From Bacillota bacterium (lineage in GTDB: Bacteria > Bacillota > Clostridia > Clostridiales > Caloramatoraceae), in the NCBI GenBank assembly GCA_023415335.1, contig JAEZLD010000147.1, positions 1-9,935 on the forward strand: a DNA stretch of 9,935 nucleotides, written 5' to 3'. Position 1 is the first letter of the stretch; every line of letters starts with the position of its first letter. The translations under genes and the position numbers were made by a program. Below, in pieces: positions 1 to 5,415 of this stretch. The notes beneath the pieces are model-generated. The model was not told the DNA's origin. It saw only the letters and a program-made list of their open reading frames with translations, and did not search any database.

Positions 1-1
1 T

Positions 2-124
2 TGGGTTTTGGAGAAAAATTATAAAGGAATAATGTTTTACGAAAGAAATGGATTTATAAAAACACAAGAAAGGCAACTACAAGAAGGAACAGATGAATAC
101 CTTATCAAGATGAAATTGAAGTAA
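2..124 (+). CDS. C-terminal end of a GNAT-family N-acetyltransferase (5' end outside window)
   Basis: Frame 2 is open from the window edge to TAA at 122-124 and encodes 40 residues. The peptide begins WVLEKNYKGIMFYERNGF and ends in YLIKMKLK. That pattern matches the last part of the GNAT fold: a beta strand carrying WVLxxN, a helix with xxFYExxGF that packs near acetyl-CoA, and a closing beta strand of the type (E/D)xYLIKMxL. GNAT enzymes move an acetyl group from acetyl-CoA to an amine on a small molecule or protein; the substrate cannot be told from this fragment. No terminator is visible before the next gene, which starts 51 nt downstream, so the two may be co-transcribed. The family call is fairly firm for so short a piece, but the start, catalytic motif A and specificity are off the window. 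Confidence 0.65.
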   Translation, partial: WVLEKNYKGIMFYERNGFIKTQERQLQEGTDEYLIKMKLK

Positions 125-175
125 AACGACTGTGATGCTTGAGGAGAGTTTATTTTAAAAATGGGGGGTAACAAC

Positions 176-712
176 ATGAAGAGTATTTTTACCGGACTGC
201 TTTTTGTAGTGCTGAATTTCAACCTTAATCTTGGTAACTCAACAATAGAGCTGCTGCCGGATTTTATAGGGTATATAATATTGGCAGGAGGGCTTCTTGA
301 GTTGGCAGGGGAAAGCCTGCTGTTTATTAAGGTAAGACCGTATTCAATTGGTATGGCAGTGTATACTGGAATTACATTTGTCTTGAATTTGCTTGGTATG
401 AAAGGCTCTCTTGGATATCTTGACTACATACTTGGTATACTGTCACTTATAGCCTTGTTCTATATCACATATAACATAGTTCAGGGAATAAAAGAAACTG
501 AGAGATCACATGGAGCCTTTTTAAATGGAGAAAGGCTTGACTCTATATGGAGGTGGTGGGCTGCAATTACGGCTTTTACATATTTGATTTTTCTGCTGCC
601 TGGGGCTGCTATAATAAGCATAATTATATCAGCAGTTATGGCCATATGCTTTCTTGTTAGCATCAACACTTCAAAGAATTTATATTATGATATGATGAAT
701 GGAAGGTCATAA
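176..712 (+). CDS. Small polytopic membrane protein of unknown function
   Basis: The gene encodes 178 residues with about six hydrophobic segments (roughly 1-20, 25-45, 56-75, 83-103, 128-146 and 148-170) and a short charged loop near 105-125. The N-terminal part contains LNFNLNLGNSTIELLPDFIGYI, a pattern (hydrophobic strand, LPDFIGY) that I associate with uncharacterised clostridial integral membrane proteins; I know no function for it. An ATG at 161 is in frame, but the G-rich run just after it (163-168) sits 7 nt before the ATG at 176 and makes a better ribosome site, so I use 176. No catalytic or transport motif is visible. It lies 51 nt after the GNAT fragment with no terminator between. 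It is a real gene judging by codon use, length and hydrophobicity, but its role is open. Confidence 0.8.
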   Translation: MKSIFTGLLFVVLNFNLNLGNSTIELLPDFIGYIILAGGLLELAGESLLFIKVRPYSIGMAVYTGITFVLNLLGMKGSLGYLDYILGILSLIALFYITYNIVQGIKETERSHGAFLNGERLDSIWRWWAAITAFTYLIFLLPGAAIISIIISAVMAICFLVSINTSKNLYYDMMNGRS

Positions 713-748
713 AACCCTTAATTAATAAAAGCATGTAATATAATATTT

Positions 749-777
749 TTGTAAATGAGCACTTTGTGTGGTAAACT
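749..777 (+). promoter_or_regulatory. Sigma-A-type promoter for the EamA transporter leader
   Basis: TTGTAA (749-754) and TAAACT (772-777) are separated by exactly 17 nt, and TGG directly before the -10 box gives an extended -10. Each hexamer matches 4 of 6 consensus positions. The predicted start is near 784, ten nt before the leader hairpin, which supports the assignment. Confidence 0.55.
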
Positions 778-783
778 AAATAA

Positions 784-846
784 TGATGCAGGTGGAGCAG
801 GGGGTTCCAGACAGTAATGTATGGCTGGATACACAATGCTCCTTTT
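784..846 (+). ncRNA. Structured leader RNA with terminator-like outer stem (candidate riboswitch or attenuator)
   Basis: The leader folds as one compound hairpin. The outer stem is GGAGCA (794-799) with TGCTCC (837-842), followed at once by TTTT (843-846). An inner stem pairs TCCAG (806-810) with CTGGA (825-829). An apical stem ACA/TGT (811-813/818-820) is capped by the GNRA tetraloop GTAA. A purine-rich strand (800-805) faces TACACAA across an internal loop. CCA (807-809) can alternatively pair with TGG (822-824), so two folds compete. The first bases lie just after the predicted transcription start. This is the architecture of a small metabolite-sensing leader upstream of an exporter-type gene. 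I cannot assign a class with certainty; a guanidine-IV (mepA-motif) relative is one possibility to test. Confidence 0.45.
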
Positions 847-882
847 CGTTGCTTATTATTTATTGAGAGGTAGTTGCAAACT

Positions 883-1761
883 ATGAAATCAAAAACAAAG
901 GGTATTTTTTGTATATTATTTGCAGCCTTCGGTTTTTCTCTAATGTCAACCTTTGTAAGGCTGGCAGGAGACCTTCCGTCCTTCCAGAAGGCTTTTTTCA
1001 GGAATTTCGTGGCTCTGATATTTACAACTGTTATGATACTCAAGGAGAAGCAGTCCTTAAGACCAAAGAAGGGAAACCTTCCTTTCCTTCTATGCAGGGC
1101 CTTTTTCGGAAGCGTAGGGCTTTTGTGCAATTTCTATGCAATAGATCACCTGGTGCTGGCAGATGCTAACATGCTAAACAAGCTGTCACCCTTCTTTGCC
1201 ATTGTCTTTTCAATATTTCTTCTGAAGGAGAAGCCTAATTTTATACAGATACTTGGAGTTCTGGCAGCATTCATAGGCAGCCTTTGCATAATTAAACCAA
1301 GCTTTGTTAATCCTGACGTGTTCCCTGCTATGATGGGACTGTTTGGGGGTATGGGTGCGGGTATAGCCTATACCTTTGTGAGAAAGCTTGGAAGCAGGGG
1401 AGAGGCAAGCATGCTTATAATATTTTTCTTTTCAGCCTTCTCGTGCCTTATGTGCCTTCCTTTCCTGATTTTTGACTATACACCTATGAGCATATATCAG
1501 CTTGGGTATCTCATACTAGCAGGGCTTTGTGCCTGCATAGGCCAGGTGGGAATAACAAAGGCATATATATATGCACCGGCAAAGGAGATATCTGTATATG
1601 ATTATACACAGGTAATATTTGCAGCTCTCCTCGGCTTCATATTCTTCAACCAGGTGCCAGATGGCCTGAGCATCGTGGGATATATACTAATATGCGGGGC
1701 AGGAGTTGCCATGTTTCTATATAATAGAAAAAAGGAACAGCAAGTAGTGATTAAGAATTAA
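883..1761 (+). CDS. EamA-family (drug/metabolite transporter superfamily) permease
   Basis: The product has 292 residues and ten predicted membrane segments arranged as two EamA repeats (about 5-135 and 145-280). Typical repeat features are visible: an N-terminal GxxFxLMSTFVRLAG helix, the LSPFFAIVFSIFLLKEKP stretch that ends repeat 1 and, in repeat 2, the VYDYTQVIFAALLGFIFF counterpart. EamA proteins export or import small organic molecules across the inner membrane; the substrate is not predictable here. A TTG at 874 is in frame, but only 3 nt from GAGAGG (865-870). The ATG at 883 has a 12-nt spacing and a normal MKSKTKG start, so I chose it. The gene has its own promoter and a structured leader and is followed by an intrinsic terminator, so it is probably a single-gene unit controlled in cis. 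Confidence 0.9.
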   Translation: MKSKTKGIFCILFAAFGFSLMSTFVRLAGDLPSFQKAFFRNFVALIFTTVMILKEKQSLRPKKGNLPFLLCRAFFGSVGLLCNFYAIDHLVLADANMLNKLSPFFAIVFSIFLLKEKPNFIQILGVLAAFIGSLCIIKPSFVNPDVFPAMMGLFGGMGAGIAYTFVRKLGSRGEASMLIIFFFSAFSCLMCLPFLIFDYTPMSIYQLGYLILAGLCACIGQVGITKAYIYAPAKEISVYDYTQVIFAALLGFIFFNQVPDGLSIVGYILICGAGVAMFLYNRKKEQQVVIKN

Positions 1762-1806
1762 TAAAAAATGAAAATTTACACATCTCACCCATATAAAATT
1801 GATGCA

Positions 1807-1833
1807 CCTTCCTCTTAAGGGGAAGGATTTTTT
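1807..1833 (+). terminator. Intrinsic terminator of the EamA gene
   Basis: CCTTCC (1807-1812) pairs with GGAAGG (1821-1826) around an 8-nt loop, followed by six T (1828-1833). It lies 46 nt after the EamA stop codon. The rest of the 268-nt gap to the next gene (1834-1960) is AT-rich and shows no convincing gene or RNA. Confidence 0.8.
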
Positions 1834-1977
1834 ATTGTTATTATTTTAGATAAATATGAATAATAAGGTTTTATTATGGTTAATGCAGAAATATGTAATG
1901 AGTATTGCAAATATTAATTATAGAAAAACCTAATAACATATAGACCTAAATCAGAACTAACTATTTTTATTATGGCC

Positions 1978-2004
1978 ATTGGTCTTGTATAATAAAGACG
2001 CAAT
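1978..2004 (+). promoter_or_regulatory. Promoter -10 box within an inverted repeat (candidate operator)
   Basis: A consensus TATAAT (1988-1993) lies 36 nt before the start of the C_GCAxxG_C_C gene. It is flanked by an imperfect dyad: ATTG-GTCTT (1978-1986) and AAGAC-G-CAAT (1995-2004), with one extra base in the right arm. The -35 region is T-rich (1963-1968) and a poor match to TTGACA, so the promoter may need an activator or be weak. A protein bound to this dyad would cover the -10 box. Confidence 0.45.
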
Positions 2005-2029
2005 ACAACTACTTAGGAGGTTTGTGTAA

Positions 2030-2521
2030 ATGGCTATGAAATTCGATGCAAAGGAAATCAGTGTTAAGAAGGTTCAAAAGGATGCAGAAGATTTATTCAG
2101 AGGCGGATTCTACTGCTCTGAGGCACTTATGTGTGCAATAAGGGATAATTTCCAGCTGGATTGCTCAGATGAGGTTATTGCTATGGCATCAGGTATGCCT
2201 GTTGGAATAGGAAAATCAGGCTGTATTTGTGGTGCCTTAAATGGTGGAGTAATGGCACTAGGATGCTTCTTTGGACGTACAAGGCCTATGGTTGGTGACC
2301 CTCAGTCAGATAAAAATATTGCAGTAGCTCATGAGCTTCATGACTGGTTTAAAACCGCTACCGGAAAGAATGCTACCTGCTGCAGGATACTAACAAGAGA
2401 GTTCGACAAGTCAAAGGGAGAGCATAAGGAGCAGTGCATATACTATACAGGTATTGTAGCTGCCAAGGTTGCTGAAATAGTAATCCGTGAGTTTGGCTTG
2501 AAGAACGTTGATGAAGAATAG
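2030..2521 (+). CDS. C_GCAxxG_C_C family putative redox-active protein
   Basis: The 163-residue soluble protein shows the family signature: Cys29 in GGFYCSEA, then the glycine-rich motif SGCICGALNGGVMALG with Cys65 and Cys67, then the Cys117-Cys118 pair and Cys136. The spacing fits the family named C_GCAxxG_C_C (Pfam PF09719), described as putative redox-active proteins in anaerobes; a defined reaction is not established. There is no signal peptide, so it is likely cytoplasmic. Start: ATG 2030 is 9 nt after a strong TAGGAGG (2014-2020); ATG 2036 is too far. The next gene, a TDT transporter, begins 10 nt after this stop, and its ribosome site overlaps the stop codon, so the two genes form a coupled operon. 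Family call firm, function inferred. Confidence 0.9.
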   Translation: MAMKFDAKEISVKKVQKDAEDLFRGGFYCSEALMCAIRDNFQLDCSDEVIAMASGMPVGIGKSGCICGALNGGVMALGCFFGRTRPMVGDPQSDKNIAVAHELHDWFKTATGKNATCCRILTREFDKSKGEHKEQCIYYTGIVAAKVAEIVIREFGLKNVDEE

Positions 2522-2531
2522 GAGGGTTAAT

Positions 2532-3440
2532 ATGTTAAAGAAGCTGCCTCTTCCTGCCGCGGGAGTTATGCTGGGCTGTGCTGCTTTAGGAAACCTTCTT
2601 CAGAGCTATTCTGAAGGAGTAAGACTGGCATTCGGAGCCATCTCAGCACTAATAGGTATACTGCTTATAATTAAGCTTATAATGTACCCAGGGACTTTCA
2701 AAGAGGATATGAAAAATCCTATAACAGCAAGCATATCCGGTACCTTCTCAATGGCACTTATGCTGCTTTCTGGATATGCTAAGCCATATGTAGGAAATAG
2801 CGCAGTATATCTGTGGTATTTTGCCATACTGCTCCATGCTGTACTTATTGTTTACTTTACTTTTAAGTTTATGCTTAAGCTGGATATAAAAAAGGTTTTC
2901 ACCAGCTACTTTATTGTATATGTTGGAATAGTGGTTGCCAGCGTTAATGCCCCTGTGTTTGGTAAAACTAATATTGGGACAGGCCTTTTCTGGTTCGGTT
3001 TTGTTGCACTTGTGCTGCTGCTTGTGCTCATAACCTATCGTTATGTCAAGTATAAAGAGATTCCAGAGCCTGCAAAACCATTGTTCTGCATATATACTGC
3101 ACCTGTAAGCCTCTGCCTTGCAGGCTACATACAGTCGGTTGCTGTTAAGTCGAAGGGCTTCATTATTGCCATGGCAATAATAGCCGCCATAATATACGTG
3201 ATAGTGCTTATAAACCTTCCAAGGCTTCTTAAGCTTAAATTTTATCCAAGCTACGCCGCCTTTACCTTCCCAATGGTAATAAGCGCCATAGCAATGAAAA
3301 ATACAATGGCCTGCCTTGCAAAGCTGGGCTCACCAGTGCCATTCTTAAAGTATGTGGTGCTTGTGGAAACTATTATTGCAACGGTGCTTGTTGTTTATAC
3401 ACTGATAAGGTATACAATGCATCTTTGTTCATCCAAATAA
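2532..3440 (+). CDS. TDT-family transporter (TehA/SLAC1 fold)
   Basis: The product has 302 residues and about ten membrane helices. The repeating layout of helix pairs, the N-terminal LPLPAAGVMLGCAALGNLL helix and the YPSYAAFTFPMVISAIAM motif near residue 245 are typical of the tellurite-resistance/dicarboxylate transporter (TDT) family, Pfam PF03595. Members are anion channels or carriers for C4-dicarboxylates, sulfite, nitrate or chloride; which anion applies here cannot be read from sequence. An in-frame ATG at 2508 lies inside the upstream gene and lacks a ribosome site, whereas ATG 2532 follows AGGAGGG (2520-2526) by 5 nt, so 2532 is the start. The Shine-Dalgarno overlaps the TAG of the upstream redox gene, indicating translational coupling. 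No T-rich terminator is visible directly after the stop. Confidence 0.88.
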   Translation: MLKKLPLPAAGVMLGCAALGNLLQSYSEGVRLAFGAISALIGILLIIKLIMYPGTFKEDMKNPITASISGTFSMALMLLSGYAKPYVGNSAVYLWYFAILLHAVLIVYFTFKFMLKLDIKKVFTSYFIVYVGIVVASVNAPVFGKTNIGTGLFWFGFVALVLLLVLITYRYVKYKEIPEPAKPLFCIYTAPVSLCLAGYIQSVAVKSKGFIIAMAIIAAIIYVIVLINLPRLLKLKFYPSYAAFTFPMVISAIAMKNTMACLAKLGSPVPFLKYVVLVETIIATVLVVYTLIRYTMHLCSSK

Positions 3441-3451
3441 AGCAAGTGATA

Positions 3452-3480
3452 TTGACAATTGATACTACCATTGGTAAAAT
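3452..3480 (+). promoter_or_regulatory. Strong sigma-A promoter with dyad over the -10 box
   Basis: TTGACA (3452-3457) and TAAAAT (3475-3480) are 17 nt apart, and TGG before the -10 box gives an extended -10. A perfect 11-bp palindrome TACCA-T-TGGTA (3466-3476) fills the spacer and enters the -10 box, a classic place for a repressor. The predicted transcription start is about 3487. Confidence 0.8.
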
Positions 3481-3486
3481 AACAAA

Positions 3487-3563
3487 GTAATCATACTTGT
3501 ACTGGATTACAAAGACCATAGCTTTTGCTGTTTCTAATAATCAAACAGCGGGTTATGGTCTTT
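3487..3563 (+). ncRNA. Tandem-hairpin leader, possible attenuator or small RNA
   Basis: From the predicted start two hairpins follow without a gap. The first pairs GTAATC (3487-3492) with GATTAC (3505-3510). The second is long: AAAGACCATA (3511-3520) with TATGGTCTTT (3554-3563), a G-T and a C-G pair, an internal loop, then GCTGTTT (3527-3533) with AAACAGC (3543-3549) and a 9-nt loop, about 19 bp in all. It runs into TTTATTGTTAATT, a weak T tract. It could stop transcription early, giving a transcript of about 85 nt, or regulate read-through into the membrane protein gene. The class is unknown to me. Confidence 0.5.
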
Positions 3564-3590
3564 ATTGTTAATTGGGAATGGAAGTCAAGG

Positions 3591-3608
3591 GTAGGTACGC
3601 ACTCCTAC
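3591..3608 (+). repeat. Short inverted repeat in the leader of the YczE-like gene
   Basis: GTAGG (3591-3595) and CCTAC (3604-3608) flank TACGCACT. It lies between the long leader hairpin and the ribosome site. It may be a second protein-binding dyad or a small hairpin. The bases right after it repeat an earlier element: TACAGGATTACA (3606-3617) versus TACTGGATTACA (3500-3511), 11 of 12 identical. Confidence 0.4.
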
Positions 3609-3644
3609 AGGATTACAGCATACATAAGGAAAGAGGGAAGCAGT

Positions 3645-4346
3645 ATGAAACAAAAAAGAGGGAGAATAGCAGAAGCAGCCTGGGTGGCTGCCGTAATAAT
3701 ATGTGGGTTTGGGGTGTGTCTGTCGGCTAAAAGCGGCTTTGGAGTTTCCATGGTTGTGGCACCTGCATATGTAATTTATCTTAAAATATCACAAGCACTT
3801 CCTTGGTTTACCTTTGGAATGGCAGAATACTGTCTTCAGGGTGTTGTAATAATAATTCTGAGCATTGTGGTAAGAAGGTTTAAGTGGAAATACCCCCTGT
3901 CCTTTGGCACAGCCATCTGCTATGGCTTTGCACTGGATGCATGGAGGGGTGTTTTTGGAACAGAGGTGTATACACAAATGTACCAGCGCTGCTTAGCCTG
4001 TGCTGCAGGGGCAGTCATAACAGCCTTTGCTATAGCGCTTTTCTTAAGGACATACCTTCCACAGGAGGGTTACGAGCTGGTGGTTAAGGAAATATCCGAT
4101 AAGTTCAACCTTAACATGAATAAGGTAAAGTGGATATATGACTGCTCATCCCTTGGAACAGCAATTATACTTATGCTGCTTCTGTTCAAAAGGCTTTCCT
4201 TTGAAATGATAGGTGCCGGGACGCTTATTATGACCGTTATAAACACCCCTATAATTGCAATGTTCGGGAAAATACTTGATTCGCGATTTGAATTTACTTC
4301 TGCCTTTGACAGCTTCCACGATAACTTCAACAAACTGATGAATTAA
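3645..4346 (+). CDS. YczE/YitT-like (DUF6198-type) integral membrane protein
   Basis: The gene encodes 233 residues with about five or six membrane helices. The N-terminal helix GFGVCLSAKSGFGVSMVVAP, a helix-loop with small residues and a conserved SxKxGxGVS pattern, marks the YczE/YyaS/YitT group of membrane proteins (DUF6198 in current family naming). No member has a well-defined transport substrate. The C-terminal tail (RFEFTSAFDSFHDNFNK) is polar. An upstream open frame begins at a TTG (3525) inside the leader hairpin and has non-membrane, atypical sequence; the ATG at 3645 follows GAGGG (3633-3637) by 7 nt and is the likely start. The gene is a single unit, with a strong promoter and structured leader upstream and a terminator at 4412-4441. 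Family call good, function unknown. Confidence 0.8.
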   Translation: MKQKRGRIAEAAWVAAVIICGFGVCLSAKSGFGVSMVVAPAYVIYLKISQALPWFTFGMAEYCLQGVVIIILSIVVRRFKWKYPLSFGTAICYGFALDAWRGVFGTEVYTQMYQRCLACAAGAVITAFAIALFLRTYLPQEGYELVVKEISDKFNLNMNKVKWIYDCSSLGTAIILMLLLFKRLSFEMIGAGTLIMTVINTPIIAMFGKILDSRFEFTSAFDSFHDNFNKLMN

Positions 4347-4353
4347 TAACAGC

Positions 4354-4373
4354 TCCCTTAAGATGTTAAGGGA
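4354..4373 (+). other. Perfect 8-bp hairpin after the YczE-like gene
   Basis: TCCCTTAA (4354-4361) and TTAAGGGA (4366-4373) surround a GATG loop, starting 7 nt after the stop codon. A second small stem, CACTA/TAGTG (4374-4378/4385-4389), follows directly. There is no T tract, so this is not a standard intrinsic terminator; it may protect the mRNA 3' end. Confidence 0.5.
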
Positions 4374-4411
4374 CACTAGTTAAGTAGTGAAAAATAATAA
4401 CAATTTGGATT

Positions 4412-4441
4412 AAATCCCGCTCTGAAAATGGCGGGATTTTT
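4412..4441 (+). terminator. Strong intrinsic terminator
   Basis: AAATCCCGC (4412-4420) pairs with GCGGGATTT (4431-4439) around a 10-nt loop and ends in five T (4437-4441). It separates the YczE-like gene from the zinc-ribbon operon. Confidence 0.92.
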
Positions 4442-4528
4442 GTATGGAACTACATTTTTCAGGACAGGCATTAATTCTGCCATAGTGGAATACGATGAAT
4501 AAAGGACGAGTTTACACTATTTATTGGG

Positions 4529-4550
4529 TTACAAAACCATTGTAAGGAGG
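4529..4550 (+). promoter_or_regulatory. Hairpin abutting a consensus ribosome site of the zinc-ribbon operon
   Basis: TTACAA (4529-4534) and TTGTAA (4540-4545) form a 6-bp stem whose 3' arm runs into TAAGGAGG (4543-4550), a full anti-Shine-Dalgarno match 8 nt before the ATG at 4559. The stem is AT-rich and weak, so any effect on translation is uncertain. I found no convincing -35/-10 pair between 4442 and 4528, so the promoter is unassigned. Confidence 0.35.
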
Positions 4551-4558
4551 ATAGCATT

Positions 4559-5047
4559 ATGGCAAATGAGTTATTTGCAGGACTTGGAAACCTTGGGGGG
4601 CTTATGAAGGGACTTTCTAGCTTTATGCCTCAGGATGACCCGGCAGTTAAGCTTATGAGCGTTCAAAGCGATGTTTCTGAGCTACAGAACCAGGAGAAGG
4701 AATTGTACGCTGAAATTGGAAAAAGCGCCATTGCCCATTATGGCTTAGAGGACTTTGGTGATGCAGCTGACAGGCTGAGGCTTATTCAGAGCAATTTGGC
4801 TGCTGCACAGGCTAAGCTAAATGCAGCCAAAGCAGAACAGGAAGCCAGGGAGGCGGCAGAAAAGGATCAGCTGACTGCCCGAACATGTCCAAGCTGTGGG
4901 TATGAAAACCAGGAAGGGACGAAATTCTGCCAGGAGTGTGGAGCAAAGCTGGGCATCAAAGCTAAAACCTTCTGCACCTCCTGCGGTGCTGAACTACCTC
5001 CAGGCACCCGTTTTTGTGGGGAATGCGGAACACGTCAGGCAGATTAA
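4559..5047 (+). CDS. Coiled-coil protein with two C-terminal zinc ribbons
   Basis: The 162-residue product has three parts. Residues 1-30 are glycine-rich and hydrophobic (LFAGLGNLGGLMKGLSSFM), possibly a membrane-touching or oligomerising segment. Residues 35-105 are rich in Ala, Glu, Gln and Lys and look like a helical coiled coil. The C-terminus has two zinc ribbons: Cys110/113/124/127 and Cys139/142/153/156, each as CxxCG-x(9)-FCxxCG. Zinc ribbons of this kind usually mediate protein or nucleic-acid contacts. No enzyme motif is present. Start ATG 4559 follows a perfect TAAGGAGG. It is the first of three co-oriented zinc-ribbon genes; the next begins 9 nt after its stop. I do not recognise a specific function. 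Confidence 0.87.
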   Translation: MANELFAGLGNLGGLMKGLSSFMPQDDPAVKLMSVQSDVSELQNQEKELYAEIGKSAIAHYGLEDFGDAADRLRLIQSNLAAAQAKLNAAKAEQEAREAAEKDQLTARTCPSCGYENQEGTKFCQECGAKLGIKAKTFCTSCGAELPPGTRFCGECGTRQAD

Positions 5048-5056
5048 GGAGGTAAC

Positions 5057-5401
5057 ATGGCAAGCTACAAAATGCCCTGTGTTCATTGTGGAAAGCTGAT
5101 TGATGGTGATTCCCGCTACTGTGTATACTGCTCCAGCCGGAGTCCCTTTGGATACCAATGTCCAACCTGTCTGCGTCCTATACAGAAGGGCCAGCCACTC
5201 TGCTCGGGCTGCGGACGCCCGTTATATATCCCATGCCCACACTGTGGAGAGCAAACCTTTGTACAGGACATCTGTGAGGAGTGTGGAGGTACACTGCTGG
5301 TAAAGTGTGAGAACCGTCGCTGCAATGAGCTGCAGTTTTTTCAGAATGATAAGTGTACCGCCTGTGGCAAAAAAATAAAAATCAAATTTAATAATAAATG
5401 A
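5057..5401 (+). CDS. Tetra zinc-ribbon protein
   Basis: This 114-residue protein is almost nothing but zinc ribbons. Sixteen cysteines fall into four tetrads: 8/11/22/25, 35/38/49/52, 60/63/73/76 and 84/89/100/103. The last has a wider first knuckle (CENRRC) than the usual CxxC. The C-terminal tail is basic (KKIKIKFNNK). With no catalytic motif or membrane segment, it is best seen as a cytoplasmic scaffold or nucleic-acid or protein adaptor; that is inference. The ATG at 5057 follows AAGGAGG that overlaps the TAA of the first gene, so the two are translationally coupled. Its own stop overlaps an in-frame ATG of the third gene as ATGA (5398-5401). Similar 'double zinc ribbon' proteins are common in genomes, but I know no assigned role. 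Confidence 0.87.
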   Translation: MASYKMPCVHCGKLIDGDSRYCVYCSSRSPFGYQCPTCLRPIQKGQPLCSGCGRPLYIPCPHCGEQTFVQDICEECGGTLLVKCENRRCNELQFFQNDKCTACGKKIKIKFNNK

Positions 5402-5415
5402 AAGGAATGTCCGCC

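Noticed and set aside
663..1130. 155-codon open frame on the minus strand
   Set aside because: It runs antisense through the EamA promoter, leader and N-terminal coding region, has no recognisable family or ribosome site, and is best explained as a shadow of the transporter gene.
1866..1931. AGGTTTT/AAAACCT pair as a structured RNA
   Set aside because: The arms are 52 nt apart in AT-rich DNA with no inner structure or promoter; chance pairing is likely.
3525..3644. N-terminal extension of the YczE-like gene from a TTG
   Set aside because: It begins inside the long leader hairpin, has no ribosome site, and its translation is polar and unlike the membrane family; ATG 3645 has a proper GAGGG.
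4354..4389. Two adjacent hairpins as an intrinsic terminator
   Set aside because: Neither is followed by a T tract; the strong terminator is at 4412-4441.
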